Assembly: GCA_012861695.1 (NCBI GenBank)
Contig: JAAOOA010000641.1
Coordinates: 62,001 to 126,000 of the forward strand
Length of the DNA stretch: 64,000 bases
Direction: 5' to 3'
Source of the DNA: Trematomus loennbergii
Taxonomy: Eukaryota; Chordata; Actinopteri; Perciformes; Nototheniidae
Part shown: positions 1 to 10,677 of the stretch, one piece after another
How positions within the stretch are numbered: position 1 is the stretch's first letter
How the letters are laid out: each line of letters begins with the position of its first letter
Made by a program: the position numbers and the translations under genes
Notes under the pieces: generated by a model
What the model saw: the letters and a program-made list of their open reading frames with translations, nothing else
Database searches by the model: none
Told to the model about the DNA's origin: nothing

Positions 1-254
1 TACAAAAAACCCAAACATGTCCTTAATGTTACTCAAGGCAAATATATGTAATATAACCGTTAGACTGCAGCTAACTGTGGGGCTACAAACCCCTCATACT
101 GTGAGTGAATAACTTGAGATGGTTATGTTGTCTAAAGGGGAGACAATCATTATGGTATTAGGCCATGCAAATACAGGGTCAACTAAGTGATAAAATAAGT
201 GTTGCATAATATATGTTCTTGAATAATGTTATTTCATAAATAGTTGTTAATGTA

Positions 255-985
255 ATGATTACATGTTCTCCTTATTCAGTTCCACTATCAGATGATGCTC
301 ATGGTGATGACCCTGAGGGAGAGATGCAGGCAGAGCTCAGTGCTAGGACAGAACTGGCAGGTACAGAGGAAACTGTTTCAATAGGCTATGACTATGAAAA
401 CACTGAACAAAACCAAAGGAAATGTAATGACAACAGTATAAGCAAGCTATGTTCATGTTCTCTCAATAAGTTACTATATAGTTATTGATCAGAGTTTAAT
501 CCATCCCAATGCTGGTTCTTATTCAGTACCAGCAGATGCTGAGGAGGTTGACAAGACAAGTCAAGATTCAGGGTCCAGCACAAGGGCAATTGCTTCTGAG
601 GAGAAAGACAGCGAAAGAGAGGCACAGGAAGTTGACACAGAGAGGCCTTTTGATTATATTGCTCGCCCTCAGCCAACCACCCACAACACACTTCCAAGAA
701 AGCCATTCCCAAAGTATTCCACAGCAAGGATGGGACAAATAGAAAATGGTTAACTTCCTGTGAATCATCGCACTCTCTATATTGCTCGCTGTGTCTCATG
801 TTTGCCAAGCCTGCCAGTGACAATGCTTTTGTTAAAGGAGGAATGCATGCATGGAAGCATGTTCACCAAAGAATTGAAGAGCATGAAAGAAGCGGGTTGC
901 ATCGAGATAGTGCAGATGCATATTTCCTGAGAGCAAGCAGAGCTGATATCATTAGCCTATACTCAAAGTGCACCAGATTGATGCA
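255..985 (+). pseudogene. ZMYM1-like hAT transposase fragment (acidic exons plus TTF-type zinc finger)
   Basis: Two exon-like blocks start after similar TTATTCAG acceptors at 280 and 527 and encode acidic, Glu/Asp/Ser-rich protein. The second block runs toward the conserved part of the transposase, but the frame changes near 660. From about 690 to 960 another frame encodes a TTF-type zinc-finger region typical of ZMYM1-like hAT transposases: a Trp-Leu-Thr-Ser-Cys stretch, LYCSLCLMF at about 780-806, then a GG-W-H-H region ending in RASRADIISL. The protein then runs straight into a family repeat at about 960, so the rest of the transposase is missing. The family call rests on recognising the zinc-finger pattern; the frame break and truncation are seen directly. 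It cannot encode a working transposase. Confidence 0.6.
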
Positions 986-1085
986 TTTAACTCCAAAATA
1001 AAAAACAAATCTTCCTGGGGAGCATGCCCCGGACCCCCTATAGGATTTGAGGTCCACCCCCAAATAAAACATGTTCACATGGAAA
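960..1085 (+). repeat. hAT-associated repeat, copy 1
   Basis: The block begins AAAGTGCACCAGATTGATGC and contains a GC-rich hairpin-like core (GGGGAGCATGCCCC) followed by CCGGACCCCC. Similar blocks occur at 4434, 39233 and 41246, and inverted traces near 25965 and 63520. Because the copy at 41246 lies inside a complete hAT and this one follows a hAT transposase fragment, it is probably an internal or 3' part of one hAT family. Confidence 0.6.
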
Positions 1086-1186
1086 GGTTCCCAAATATAT
1101 ACATTTTTTTTAACAATATCCTATGTCCATATGTTTCTATTTAAGTAGTAGATTTAAACTGTAGGCAGGGTTTCCCACACATAGAC

Positions 1187-1240
1187 TATACTTGGGCGGG
1201 CCGCCCAGGTATATTAACGGCCGCCCAAGTATATTTCGCG
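1187..1240. repeat. Near-palindromic CCGCCC hairpin
   Basis: TATACTTGGGCGG is followed at once by CCGCCCAGGTATA, and a third arm with GGCCGCCCAAGTATA lies about 10 bases further on. The arrangement would fold into a strong stem and looks like a subterminal repeat of a DNA transposon. No matching second end was found. The stretch from 1240 to 1590 holds a T-rich run and diverged hAT-like sequence (the TCTAAGTTATCTC block at 1408 recurs near 40560) and no gene. Confidence 0.4.
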
Positions 1241-1751
1241 ACCCATTTAGGTTTTTTTTTTTTATTATTATTTTTTTTATTCGCCTGTGACCACGACGCC
1301 ATCTGCGATCGATTAACTTGTGGACAATGATCCCTCGCTCTACGCCTCCTGTACCCAGTCCCAGACTGGCCATCGGGAGGACTCTCTGAGTGTTTAGATA
1401 GTTAACTTAGTCTAAGTTATCTCTGTGGGTCTCAAACGGTTTGGTCACCATTTATGTAAACACATATTTCCATTTGAGGGGGGAGTGATTAGTAAAATAT
1501 GCATGAATAAATAATTAAAATGTTTAACTTTGTGAAAAAAGGTAAGATACACTTTTAAAACTTGTTGAGAGCTAAAACTAGTCTTTGCTGCTGCCTCAAA
1601 TGCGGCTTTCACACCAGCGCTTTTCCCTTTCTAGCTCTGAGCTAGAGCTTTTCTGGTTCAGCTCCGGTTTCCCTTTTCTGCTCCCGCTTTGTTCACACCA
1701 CTCAGAGCCGGGATGGTGCTGCCGCTGCTGCGTCATGACGTCACCGTTTAC

Positions 1752-3196
1752 CAGAGGTGGGAGTAAGTCCTACATGAGCAAGTCATGAGCAAGTCTCAAG
1801 TCTTGACCTACAAGTATCAAGCAAGTCCCAAGTCACTGTGGTGAGAGTCAAGCAAGTCAAGTCAAGTCATTGCTCAGGTCAAGCAAGTCAAGTCAAGTCA
1901 TACGAAATTCTGATGAATAAGCCCAGTTTCCGCATTTAAATCAGTTAAAAGACAGTGGTTATGAAAATGGATTCAACCCACACTATGATCTTCATTACAT
2001 ACACAGTTAATCATTTGAAATCTAATTTAGACCGATGACAATCATATTAGATTCATATTAACCTTAGAACTGCAGACAATACAGCGAGGACTCAGTCAAA
2101 AAGTCTGTTAAAAAAGGCAGAATTCCAGGTAAGAAAATCGTATATGGCATTTGCCATTACACATATTTAATTTAATTCTGTTAACACTAGAACCGCCAAC
2201 AGCATCAGCACCTACATAGATATCATTTTCAAATCATTTAATTTGTTCCTCTTCATAATTTCCTTATAAACTAAGTAGGACGATTTAAAACTCACTTAAT
2301 TGGGTTCATTTAGAAATTGCTTCAGTTTATCATCATAACAGATTAAAAAGTTCAGATTCATTTACAATACATCAAGGAATGATGCACTTCTACAAATAAA
2401 CAACATAATTAAAACATTTAAACAAACTTCTAAAAGTAGATGAACTACATTATTCAACAGTTTACAGTAACTTCTGATAATAACACAGGGGAAATAAACG
2501 AGGCATCTCTTTTCCTCTCTCTCTCTCTCTCTCTCTCTCCCTCTCCTGACAGCCCGTCAGTATCAGGGTTAGTACAAATGAATCCCTTGGCGGTTCTAGT
2601 GTTCATTTACCGTTTTGTCTTCTCTTTGTAATGCTTAATCGATTTGAAACCAAGTCTGACGTAGCTTAAACTTAACGTTAGCTTTCTAGCTAACACAATT
2701 GTGCACGCACCTTTCTCTGTGTTTTTTTTTGTAGTGACGAATGAAGTTGGATGTTGTGGTGGTCGTGTCACTGATCTTTATGCTGCAGACCCTGCATACC
2801 GCTGTTCTCTTCTTATTAGCGTCATCGACAACATAATCCTTGAATCCAAACTTCACTATTTGTGGAGTAACGCTAGCCGCTGCCATGTTAACTGACGCTC
2901 CTGCCGTCTAGTGGGTTGCCAGGTTTGTGCGCACGGCGCTATAATCACCCAATCACGTTTTTCGAAAAAACTAAACGTAATATCTCACTACCAAAACAAA
3001 CGCAAATATTTAATTTTAAACAGTCAAGTCCTTTCAAGTCATCTGTCTCAAGCTTAAGTCAAGTCTCAAGTCATGAATACCAAGTCAAAGTCAAGTCAAG
3101 TCTTTTATCAATGTTAGTCAAGCAAGTCTCAAGTCAAAAAATATGCGACTCGAGTCTGACTCGAGTCAAGTCATGTGACTCGAGTCCCCACCTCTG
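1752..3196. mobile_element. Complete non-autonomous hAT element with 8-bp target duplication
   Basis: The ends are CAGAGGTGGGAGTAAGTCC and, inverted, CAGAGGTGGGGACTCGAG. They are flanked by identical 8-bp copies of CCGTTTAC at 1744-1751 and 3197-3204. An uninterrupted version of the insertion site exists in the related MITE at about 37995-38005, which supports these boundaries. Subterminal regions on both sides are arrays of CAAGTC/GAGTC motifs (1760-1900 and 3020-3190), the usual form of hAT transposase binding regions. A (TC)n tract lies near 2516-2540. The only coding remnant is a BED-finger exon on the minus strand; the catalytic part is absent. Confidence 0.88.
2711..2886 (-). CDS. BED zinc-finger first exon of a hAT transposase
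   Basis: The ATG is at 2886. The product starts MAAASVTPQIVKFGF and carries the BED-finger spacing Cys-x2-Cys, a Thr-rich loop, then His-x4-His (CRVC ... RHYKKKH). BED fingers are DNA-binding modules at the N-terminus of many hAT transposases and of host genes derived from them. The exon ends at a good splice donor (AAAG then GTGCGTG, minus strand, at 2711/2710); reading through would hit a stop soon after. No downstream catalytic exon is present in the 0.95 kb left in the element, so either the DNA-binding exon alone survived an internal deletion or it splices outward. Confidence 0.65.
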
Positions 3197-4433
3197 CCGT
3201 TTACATCGCTGATTTGCTCCCCAACGGCGCTCACAACAACAAAAACGGGGGACTGCGTCGGGTCGATGATCGTGTTGCTTTTAATCATACGAAGCCAGAT
3301 TAAATTAAATAACGACTTCTCCAACCTTATACTTTTCTCCAGAGTGCCGTGGTTCATTGTTTATTAATGTGTTTCAGCGGCATTTACCGACCGCTGCAGT
3401 GCTGGCTGCTCTTCCACGGGAGTACTCTCCCGTTAGCTCCGGGTTAGCTCACACGGCTCTAAAGTATTCACTGTCTGACTGTCACACAAGCAGCTGATAC
3501 ATATCCCCAATTCCCCATAAGTGAATGTGTGTCAGTCTGAATTGACGCTGTTTGGCATCACAACGCTGTTATGAAAGTTTCTCTGGTATAACATGGGTGA
3601 TGTTAGCATAGCAACCGAAGCTAAACTGACTACTTGCTAAGCCGTTTTCTACAGGCACATTTTACCAGCGTATTTTTCATTATGATTCTACTTGTGATAG
3701 TCGGACATGACAACCTGTGCAGCCCATGTATTGATTCCATCCGATAGCTGTTATAATAAAAAAAAAAAACGTCTGCCTGCTCTCCACAATGATCAATAAC
3801 AGCGAACGGATGGTCAAAGTAAGGTACAAATAAACAGAATCACACAAAGCCTGGCTAGTGTTGCCTGACTTTATAAAGGTGTGGTGTTTTTTATAAGTGT
3901 GTGGTTGCCTTCTAGTCACTTTGCTCAGCACTATTGCTTGTAGGCAGGCATGACGAGACTCTTCAGTCGACCCCATGTTCAGGGGAGGTGGGTTTAGTTT
4001 CCTGCACGCCTCAACGTAAGAGAGACGTAAGCGACGCCGCCTCTTAGCTCCGGAGTCTTGCTTCTAGGCCGACAATTTTTTGGAGCTGGAAACGAACTGG
4101 ATTCCGGAGCTAAGAGGCGGCGCCGCTGCGGTGTGAACAGGAAAAAAACTATACTTTTCAGGCTCTAGCTCCGAGCCGGCGCTGAAAACGCGTTGGTGTG
4201 AAAGGGGCAAAAGAGGAGAAGAGAGGAGGGAGACAGGAGAGGCTGGTTCAGGAGCCCAGACACACTCACAACTATAAATGAACCAAAAATAAATGAATAA
4301 ACAAGTTTCAGTGTTTTTTCATATTGAATATGGTATGTTATTGGTTATGGCCATGATTTTATGATTATTGAAATGTATACAGTTCTGTTTCATATAGGTG
4401 TTTCCATAGATCTAGTCTCTTTATTTCCCCCTC

Positions 4434-4560
4434 AAAGTGCACCAGATTGATGCATTTAACTCCAAAATTAAAAAAAGAATCTTACCGGGGGAGCATGCCC
4501 CCGGACCCCCCTAGAGGATTTGAGGTCGACCCCCACTTCAAATCACATTGACAGGTTCCT
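4434..4560 (+). repeat. hAT-associated repeat, copy 2
   Basis: This is the same block as at 960, with the core GGGGGAGCATGCCCCCGGAC and a following GAGGATTTGAGGTC. The preceding 130 bases (GTTCTGTTTCATATAGGTG onward) also recur before the copies at 39233 and 41246, so the repeat unit is at least 250 bp. Confidence 0.6.
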
Positions 4561-4886
4561 GAATACATTTACAATTTTTATTTAAATAGCAACCCATGTC
4601 CAAATGCTTATGTGTGGGTAGTAGATTTAAACTATAGGGCTAACACTATGGGCCCTGCCTGTACCTGTTCGCTCTGCCATCGCGTGAGGGGTCTGCTAAC
4701 AAGCGACCAACAGAAAGGTTAATGTTAATGTTGTTGCACGTCACCTCAACCGGGCGAACGCGACAACGAACGTAGCGTGCACATTCTAAAAATAGCTCAC
4801 AGATGGTGAGCAGGTACCGCGGTTTTGAACTACAGTATTGAATTTGACAGAAAACAACACTGAAACGCCAGCAGAAGAATAGTCTA

Positions 4887-5231
4887 ATGAGTTGGGTGAA
4901 AAAAAAGACAGGAGATGTGAGTTGGTTTATTCAGTAAATTAGCTCAGGATAATTGGATGTTCTGTCTACACCTGTTGATGTGAGGCTAATGCAGGATTTG
5001 CTAGCTTGATGCTACCGGCATTTAGCGGCAGTGACTAAACAAATTGCCTCTTAAAATGTATCGTCAGCAATGTATGACAAGCAGACTGCTTGTTTAATGT
5101 TAGACTCACACCAATAGCTCAATATGATCATAACACGATTGCTTTCATATCAGAGATCAGATGAGGTGGAGCTGCCTCCAGCAATAGAGGATGAGGCAGA
5201 GAGAAGCAGCAGCAGCACAGGGTTGCAGCAG
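4887..5231 (+). pseudogene. Two 5' exons of a ZMYM-like hAT transposase gene
   Basis: The first exon (4887-4916) starts at an ATG and encodes MSWVKKKTGD, followed by a donor GTGAGT. The second (5154-5231) lies between a TATCAG acceptor and a GTATGT donor, is exactly 26 codons, and encodes the acidic peptide starting RSDEVELPPAIEDEAE followed by a Ser run. Short basic first exons followed by acidic Glu/Ser exons fit the ZMYM1-like hAT genes of fish; this is recognition by style, not an alignment. Nothing downstream continues the gene before the next transposon begins near 5353. Confidence 0.45.
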
Positions 5232-5406
5232 GTATGTTATATGCTGTAGTCAGGTGATTTAAATGTATCAATGAAAGGAAGAAGTGTAGGCTACATGATA
5301 AGAAGGGAATACAGTTTGAATAAAAGTAATACAGTACAGTGTAACACTGTACCAGAGTTCCCGTTAGCCGGTAATTACCGGACTATGACCGGTAAAATAT
5401 GCTGAA

Positions 5407-5839
5407 TGTTACGAACTCAGACACTTAGGATGTAGGACCCAATTGCACGACCCGGGAGACAGAGGTAAAGTACTTGTAAGATACTTTATTTTCCAAATAC
5501 AGCAATGAACAACAAAAAAGGTAACTATCAAATCTCTAACCGAGATGACAAAAATAGAGGAACAAAATGAAAGCGCTCACGTAGTGAGGAATCAAACTTT
5601 ACAAGAGCACAAAGAGCATAGACCTGACCATAGCAAGAGACAATACGAACTGACAAAGAACACTTGGGAGACAGGGGAATATAAGCACAGGGTAACTAGA
5701 CACAGGTGGGACCAATCAGGGGCGGGGCTGACATTGATGAGCACAGGAGACACAGGTGAAAATAATCAGGAAGCCTGGAATGAGAGAAAGCAAACGTAAA
5801 TAACATGCATCTCTCTAGCATTTCTGTCGGTGCACAACA
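5407..5839 (-). repeat. 3' LTR of the sushi-type element
   Basis: On the minus strand it runs from TGTTGTGCACCGAC to TTCGTAACA, with TG...CA ends, 433 bp. It contains an 84-codon open frame (5545-5799, plus strand) that is repeated unchanged in the other LTR and is not a gene. Confidence 0.95.
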
Positions 5840-5856
5840 GTACCCCCCCCTCTAGG
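5840..5856 (-). promoter_or_regulatory. Polypurine tract of the sushi-type element
   Basis: Directly upstream of the 3' LTR, the minus strand reads AGAGGGGGGGGTAC. A purine run in this place primes plus-strand DNA synthesis in LTR elements. Confidence 0.75.
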
Positions 5857-7530
5857 GCCAACTCCTGATGGCCCAGGCTGATTGTAAAAATCGTGGATAA
5901 GCGTCTTGTCTACGATAAATGACGCAGCTACCCAGCTTCTAGCCTCAGGACCGTAACCCTTCCAGTCTACCAGGAATTGCTTCCCCCTCCCCCTATTACG
6001 GACCTCTAGTAGCTTACGGACCTTGTAAACCTCACCCCCTTCAAAGAACTCGGGCGGTGGAGGGGGCTTGGAGGCGGGAACAAGTGTGCTCTCACACACC
6101 GGCTTGATTTTACTGACGTGAAACGTCGGATGTACTCTCATAGTTCTGGGGAGTTGCAAGCGTACAGACACCGGGTTGATGACTCTGGACACCGGGAAAG
6201 GACCCACAAATCTCGGAGCCAGTTTCCTTGAGGCGACATGGAGTGGTAAGTCCTTAGTGGAAAGCCAAACATTTTGGCCTGGTCTGTAGGAGGGAGCGAC
6301 CCTGCGATGGACGTCTGCAACAGCCTTCATCCGAGCTGAACTTCGGAGAAGAGCCTGGCGAGCACCAGCCCAAACTCGTCGACAACGTCTGATCATGGCA
6401 TGAGCCGATGGAACCCTCACCTCTTCCTCGTTGTTAGGGAAAAATGGAGGCTGGAAACCATTGACACAATGGAATGGAGAGACACCTGTGGCTGCCGTAG
6501 GAAGAGTATTGTGGGCAAACTCGACCCATGTGAGGTGGTCACTCCAGGTAGTCTGGTTCCGGGAGACGAGACAACGTAGCGTAGTCTCTAGTTCCTGGTT
6601 CAGACGCTCCGACTGTCCATTTGACTGAGGATGATATCCTGATGACAAGCTGACGGTGGCACCTATGAGTCGACAAAACTCCTTCCAGAAAACGGAAATG
6701 AATTGTGGACCCCTGTCGGAAACAATGTCATCAGGGAATCCATGGATCCTGAATATGTGATTCATCATGACCTCTGCGGTGACTTTGGCAGAGGGAAGCT
6801 TGGTCAATGGGATGAAGTGAGCCATCTTTGAAAATCGATCCACCACTGTTAAGACCGTAGTCTTGCCTCTGGATGAAGGAAATCCTGTCACAAAATCCAT
6901 TGAAATGTGTGACCAAGGACGTTGGGGAATCGGCAGGGGCTGGAGCAAGCCCATCTTGACTTGTGATGAGGTCTTATTACACGCACACACCGGACAAGCC
7001 GCTACGTACTCTGCCACATCTTTCTTCATGGCTGGCCACCAGAAACGTTGTTGTATCCTGAACATTGTCCTTGTTACCCCCGGATGGCACGAAAGCACAG
7101 ATGAGTGAGCCCAGTGGATGACCTTGGAGTGAAGAGCCTCAGGAACAAACAGCAGATTGTTGGGACACTCGCTAGGTGCTGGATTCTTGACATTCGCCTT
7201 TTTTACGTCCGACTCCACTTGCCAGGAAAAGGCTCCGATCACACGGTTAAGTGGAAGGATGGTCTTGGGCTCTACCGCAAGTGGTTCTGGATCATAAAGA
7301 CGAGACAAAGCATCGGGTTTTTGATTCTGAGACCCGGGACGAAAAGAGAGGGTGAAATTGAACCTACTAAAGAATAGTGTCCACCTGGCCTGACGGGAGT
7401 TGAGACGCTTAGCCTTTCTTATATATTCCAGATTCTTGTGATCTGTCCAGACTAAAAACGGCTGCTCTGCACCCTCTAACCAGTGTCTCCATTCCTCGAG
7501 GGCAGCTTTTACAGCAACAGTTCCTTGTTC
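5842..7530 (-). CDS. pol: Sushi-type pol, second part: RNase H end, integrase, chromodomain
   Basis: This frame continues pol after the break near 7520. It begins with the end of RNase H ([14 protein letters not shown], then [10 protein letters not shown]). The integrase zinc-binding region follows (Cys/His pattern ending [11 protein letters not shown]), then the catalytic core with Asp in SMDFVTGFP, Asp in [10 protein letters not shown] and Glu in [11 protein letters not shown]. The C-terminus has a chromodomain ([30 protein letters not shown]), which in chromoviruses directs integration to marked chromatin. The upstream 20 codons or so of the open frame are shadow sequence. Stop is near the polypurine tract. 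Apart from the break this half looks intact. Confidence 0.93.
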
Positions 7531-9191
7531 CCCACGTCGTAATTCCGCTCTGCCGTTGTCAGTTTCCGCGACAGGTAAGCACATGGATGCATCTTGTTGT
7601 CTTCTGCAGAACGTTGAGACAGTACTCCTCCAATTCCCTCATTGGAAGCATCAACCTCGACCATAAACTGGCGCTGGGGATCTGGAATGGTGAGTATGGG
7701 GGCTGATGTGAATCTCTCTCTGAGACGTTGGAAAGCGAAGTCCGCCTGGGGAGTCCACTTGAAAGGAACCTTAGGAGAAGTCAGAACATGTAGAGGGGCA
7801 GCAACAGAACTGAAATTCCTAATAAACTTCCTATAGAAGTTAGCAAACCCTAGAAACTGTTGGACCTTCTTCCTGGAGTCTGGTGTAGGCCACTGGGATA
7901 CTGCACTGATTTTAGCAGGATCCATTTGCATATGATTAGGTGAGATTATGTATCCTAAGAAGGATACCTCTTTTGTGTGGAACTCACACTTCTCTGCCTT
8001 GACATATAACTGATTCTCTAGCAGTTTCTGCAAAACCTGACGGACATGGTTAACATGAGACTTAGTGTCTGGGGAGAAAATCAGAATATCATCCAGATAC
8101 ACAAACACTGAAATATTCAAAAATTCCCGTAAAACCTCATTCACAAGAGCTTGAAACACAGCCGGTGCATTGCATAGTCCAAAAGGCATTACTAGATACT
8201 CATAGTGACCACTCTGAGTGTTGAATCCTGTCTTCCACTCATCCCCTTTTCTTATTCTAACCAAGTGATATGCATTTCTTAAATCTAACTTGGTGAATAT
8301 TTTGGCAGTTTGAAGTAGTTCAAAGGCAGATGTCATGAGTGGCAGAGGATAGCGGTTCTTCACCGTAATGTCATTTAGTGGACTGTAGTCTATGCAAGGT
8401 CTCAGAGACCCGTCTTTCTTTCCCACAAAGAAAAATCCCGCTCCGGCTGGAGAAGATGAAGGACGGATAATTCCTGATTTGAGTGAAGAGGAAATGTATT
8501 CGTCCATTGCTGCTCTCTCAGGTCTCGAAATCGAATAAAGTTTCCCCTTGGGAATGGGGGCTCCCGGTAAGAGATCAATGGGACAGTCAAAATCTCGGTG
8601 AGGAGGTAGCGACATGGCTTTGGATTTGTTAAAGGCTTCCTTTAAATCATGGTAACAGGAAGGTACCTTCTGTAGATCAGGATAGTCGGGGTGATCTATA
8701 ATGATTTTACGAGAGTCTGTTGGTGCATTAACAGGTTGTGAAAGTTTACACCTGCCCATACAATCCTCTCCCCATTCTTTAATTTTCCCTGAACGCCAGT
8801 CAATGTGAGGATTGTGGATCTTTAGCCATGGAAACCCCAATATAATCGGGTGCTGAGCCGACTCAAAAATATGGAATTGCATGCTCTCGGTATGGTCCTT
8901 ATTCACAGTAATCTGAATGGGCTCAGTGCAATGGGTAACTGTGAACAACAAGCGGCCGTCTAAGGCACTGGCATTAATAGGATGAGATAGCGGAACAGTC
9001 TTTATTTCTAGCTGATTTACTACGCCCCAGTCCATAAGACTTTCGTCAGCCCCTGAGTCTATTAACACACCCTGGTCAATGGTTTGATTGTTAATACAAA
9101 TGTTTACCTGCGTAACAGGTCGAGGAGGAAAGTCTGCGGGAAACTTGCTCACCAGCGCCCTCCTTTTGACTGGTGAGCACGATCTTTTCCC
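7510..9191 (-). CDS. pol: Sushi-type pol, first part: protease and reverse transcriptase
   Basis: Entered by a -1 frameshift from gag at 9185-9191. The protease motif LIDSGADES has its Asp near 9058, and the flap-like ILGFPWLK follows. Reverse transcriptase follows with [13 protein letters not shown], the catalytic [10 protein letters not shown] near 8085-8105, and the FLGYII and [14 protein letters not shown] motifs. RNase H starts with [14 protein letters not shown] and [13 protein letters not shown]. The frame ends at a TAA at about 7510, while the neighbouring frame carries on with RNase H, so one or two bases are missing or extra near 7520. The codons upstream of 9191 in this frame overlap gag and are not expected to be translated. 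Confidence 0.93.
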
Positions 9192-10228
9192 GGGCATGAA
9201 GCGAGTTGATGATCCGACTGGCCGCAGTAGAAACAACAACCCTCCCGTAGACGGCGCTGCCTCTCCTCCAGAGAAAGCCTGGTTCTTCCCAGCTGCATGG
9301 GTTCCCCGGAGCCATTCGGAAGTGTAATCCTCTGACGGTGTGGTAACATGGGCTGGACATCCTCGGCTGGCGGCGCGACCCACCAAGATGCATTCTGGGA
9401 GCTGGGAATAACGTCTCGGTTGCGTCGACGCTCCCTCTCTCTTTCCCGAAGACGGTTATCGATCCGGATGGCCACGGCGATGAGAGATTCCAGATCCCGG
9501 GGTGTCTCCAGTGGAGCCAGCTGGTCTTTTATCGGTTCCGAAAGTCCCGTCATGAAGGCGTCACGAAGAGCCGGAACATTCCATCCGCTGTCCGCTGCTG
9601 CTGTGCGAAACTCGATGGCGTAATCAACCACCTGGCGGTTGAGCTGGCGTATATGAAAAAGTTTTCTGCTGGCCTCTGTAGCAGGCGATGAGTGGTCAAA
9701 AATACGACTCATAGTCTCTATGAAATCGGTCAATGAGTAACATAGTTCAGTTTCTCTTGACCATTCTGCAGTAGCCCAGGCTGCAGCTCTTCCCGTTAAA
9801 TGAGACACAATAAACGCCACTTTACCATGGTCCGATGAAAAGGCTCCTGGGTTGTGTTGAAAATGCAGATCGCACTGTACCAAAAAGGCTCTGCAATTAG
9901 AAGAATCTCCGGAAAATCTCTCCGGAAGAGCCAGCCGTAAAGGGGAAGAAACAGCCTGACTTGGGAAATCAGCTGGAGCATTGACAGGCAACCTCTCAGT
10001 TGTGGATGACGTCACCGGAGGAGCAGTCTGTTGGTGAGTGAAAAAATGATTCATTTGGACAGCCAGTTGTTGCATCTGTGTGGATAATGCTTCCTGAATC
10101 CCGGCCTGGCGTCCTCTTAGTTCTTGCATTTCCTGGTTGACTAGGCCCAGCTGTTCCTCGTGATGAAAGATCTTCACGCCCTGTGCTGACAGCGCTGCGT
10201 GAAGCGTTCTTGGGTCGGCTGGGTCCAT
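9149..10228 (-). CDS. gag: Sushi-type gag polyprotein
   Basis: The 359-aa product starts [17 protein letters not shown]. It has a coiled-coil-like N-terminal stretch rich in Gln/Glu, a capsid-like core ([42 protein letters not shown]), and one CCHC zinc knuckle near the end ([15 protein letters not shown]). This layout is that of Tf1/sushi gag, also preserved in domesticated mammalian genes of the PEG10/RTL family. The ATG lies only 17 bases after the 5' LTR. The frame is intact and ends 11 codons after a slippery heptamer that leads into pol. Confidence 0.95.
   Translation of the reverse strand: MDPADPRTLHAALSAQGVKIFHHEEQLGLVNQEMQELRGRQAGIQEALSTQMQQLAVQMNHFFTHQQTAPPVTSSTTERLPVNAPADFPSQAVSSPLRLALPERFSGDSSNCRAFLVQCDLHFQHNPGAFSSDHGKVAFIVSHLTGRAAAWATAEWSRETELCYSLTDFIETMSRIFDHSSPATEASRKLFHIRQLNRQVVDYAIEFRTAAADSGWNVPALRDAFMTGLSEPIKDQLAPLETPRDLESLIAVAIRIDNRLRERERERRRNRDVIPSSQNASWWVAPPAEDVQPMLPHRQRITLPNGSGEPMQLGRTRLSLEERQRRLREGCCFYCGQSDHQLASCPGKDRAHQSKGGRW
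9185..9191 (-). promoter_or_regulatory. Programmed -1 frameshift slippery site between gag and pol
   Basis: In the gag frame the minus strand reads CCG GGA AAA GAT, giving the heptamer G GGA AAA, a canonical X XXY YYZ form. A -1 slip moves ribosomes into the frame that carries protease and reverse transcriptase. The site is just after the last Cys of the zinc knuckle, the usual place in retroelements. Confidence 0.75.
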
Positions 10229-10235
10229 AATGGTC

Positions 10236-10255
10236 AGTTCGTTCTGTTACGAACT
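10236..10255 (-). other. Hairpin across the 5' LTR and primer-binding region
   Basis: AGTTCGT and ACGAACT form a 7-bp perfect stem with a 6-base loop. One arm is in the LTR end and the other is in the first leader bases. The leader does not match a tRNA primer site I recognise. Confidence 0.5.
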
Positions 10256-10677
10256 CAGACACTTAGGATGTAGGACCCAATTGCACGACCCGGGAGACAG
10301 AGGTAAAGTACTTGTAAGATACTTTATTTTCCAAATACAGCAATGAACAACAAAAAAGGTAACTATCAAATCTCTAACCGAGATGACAAAAATAGAGGAA
10401 CAAAATGAAAGCGCTCACGTAGTGAGGAATCAAACTTTACAAGAGCACAAAGAGCATAGACCTGACCATAGCAAGAGACAATACGAACTGACAAAGAACA
10501 CTTGGGAGACAGGGGAATATAAGCACAGGGTAACTAGACACAGGTGGGACCAATCAGGGGCGGGGCTGACATTGATGAGCACAGGAGACACAGGTGAAAA
10601 TAATCAGGAAGCCTGGAATGAGAGAAAGCAAACGTAAATAACATGCATCTCTCTAGCATTTCTGTCGGTGCACAACA
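10245..10677 (-). repeat. 5' LTR of the sushi-type element
   Basis: 433 bp, same sequence as the LTR at 5407-5839 in all parts compared. It would carry the promoter for the minus-strand transcript. The 84-codon plus-strand frame at 10383-10637 is the duplicate of the one in the other LTR. Confidence 0.95.

Larger units (their letters stand above)
1595..4210. mobile_element. MITE with CTTTCACACCA inverted ends, interrupted by a hAT
   Basis: The left end carries GCTTTCACACCAGCGC and an AGCTCTGAGCTAGAGC block. The right end is the inverted counterpart, with GCTCTAGCTCCGAGC and TTGGTGTGAAAGGGGC. The inner sequence matches the reverse complement of the element at 37019-38141 over most of its length; both contain the block around TGCAGCCCATGTATTGATTCC. 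This copy is longer only because a complete hAT sits at 1752-3196. No transposase is visible, so it is non-autonomous. The superfamily is uncertain; Harbinger or ISL2EU are possible. Confidence 0.7.
5407..10677 (-). mobile_element. Sushi-ichi-type chromovirus (Ty3/Gypsy LTR retrotransposon), nearly full length
   Basis: Two LTRs of 433 bp bound the element. The 5-bp target duplication CTGAA is at 5402-5406 and 10678-10682. On the minus strand it encodes gag, protease, reverse transcriptase, RNase H, integrase and a C-terminal chromodomain, the order of Ty3/Gypsy chromoviruses; the gag and pol sequences look like the Tf1/sushi group of fish. The LTRs look identical as far as I could compare, so the insertion is very recent. 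One frame break in pol near 7520 is the only damage I see. Confidence 0.95.

Noticed and set aside
5545..5799. 84-codon plus-strand frame, repeated at 10383-10637
   Set aside because: It lies wholly inside the sushi-type LTR, opposite to its transcription.
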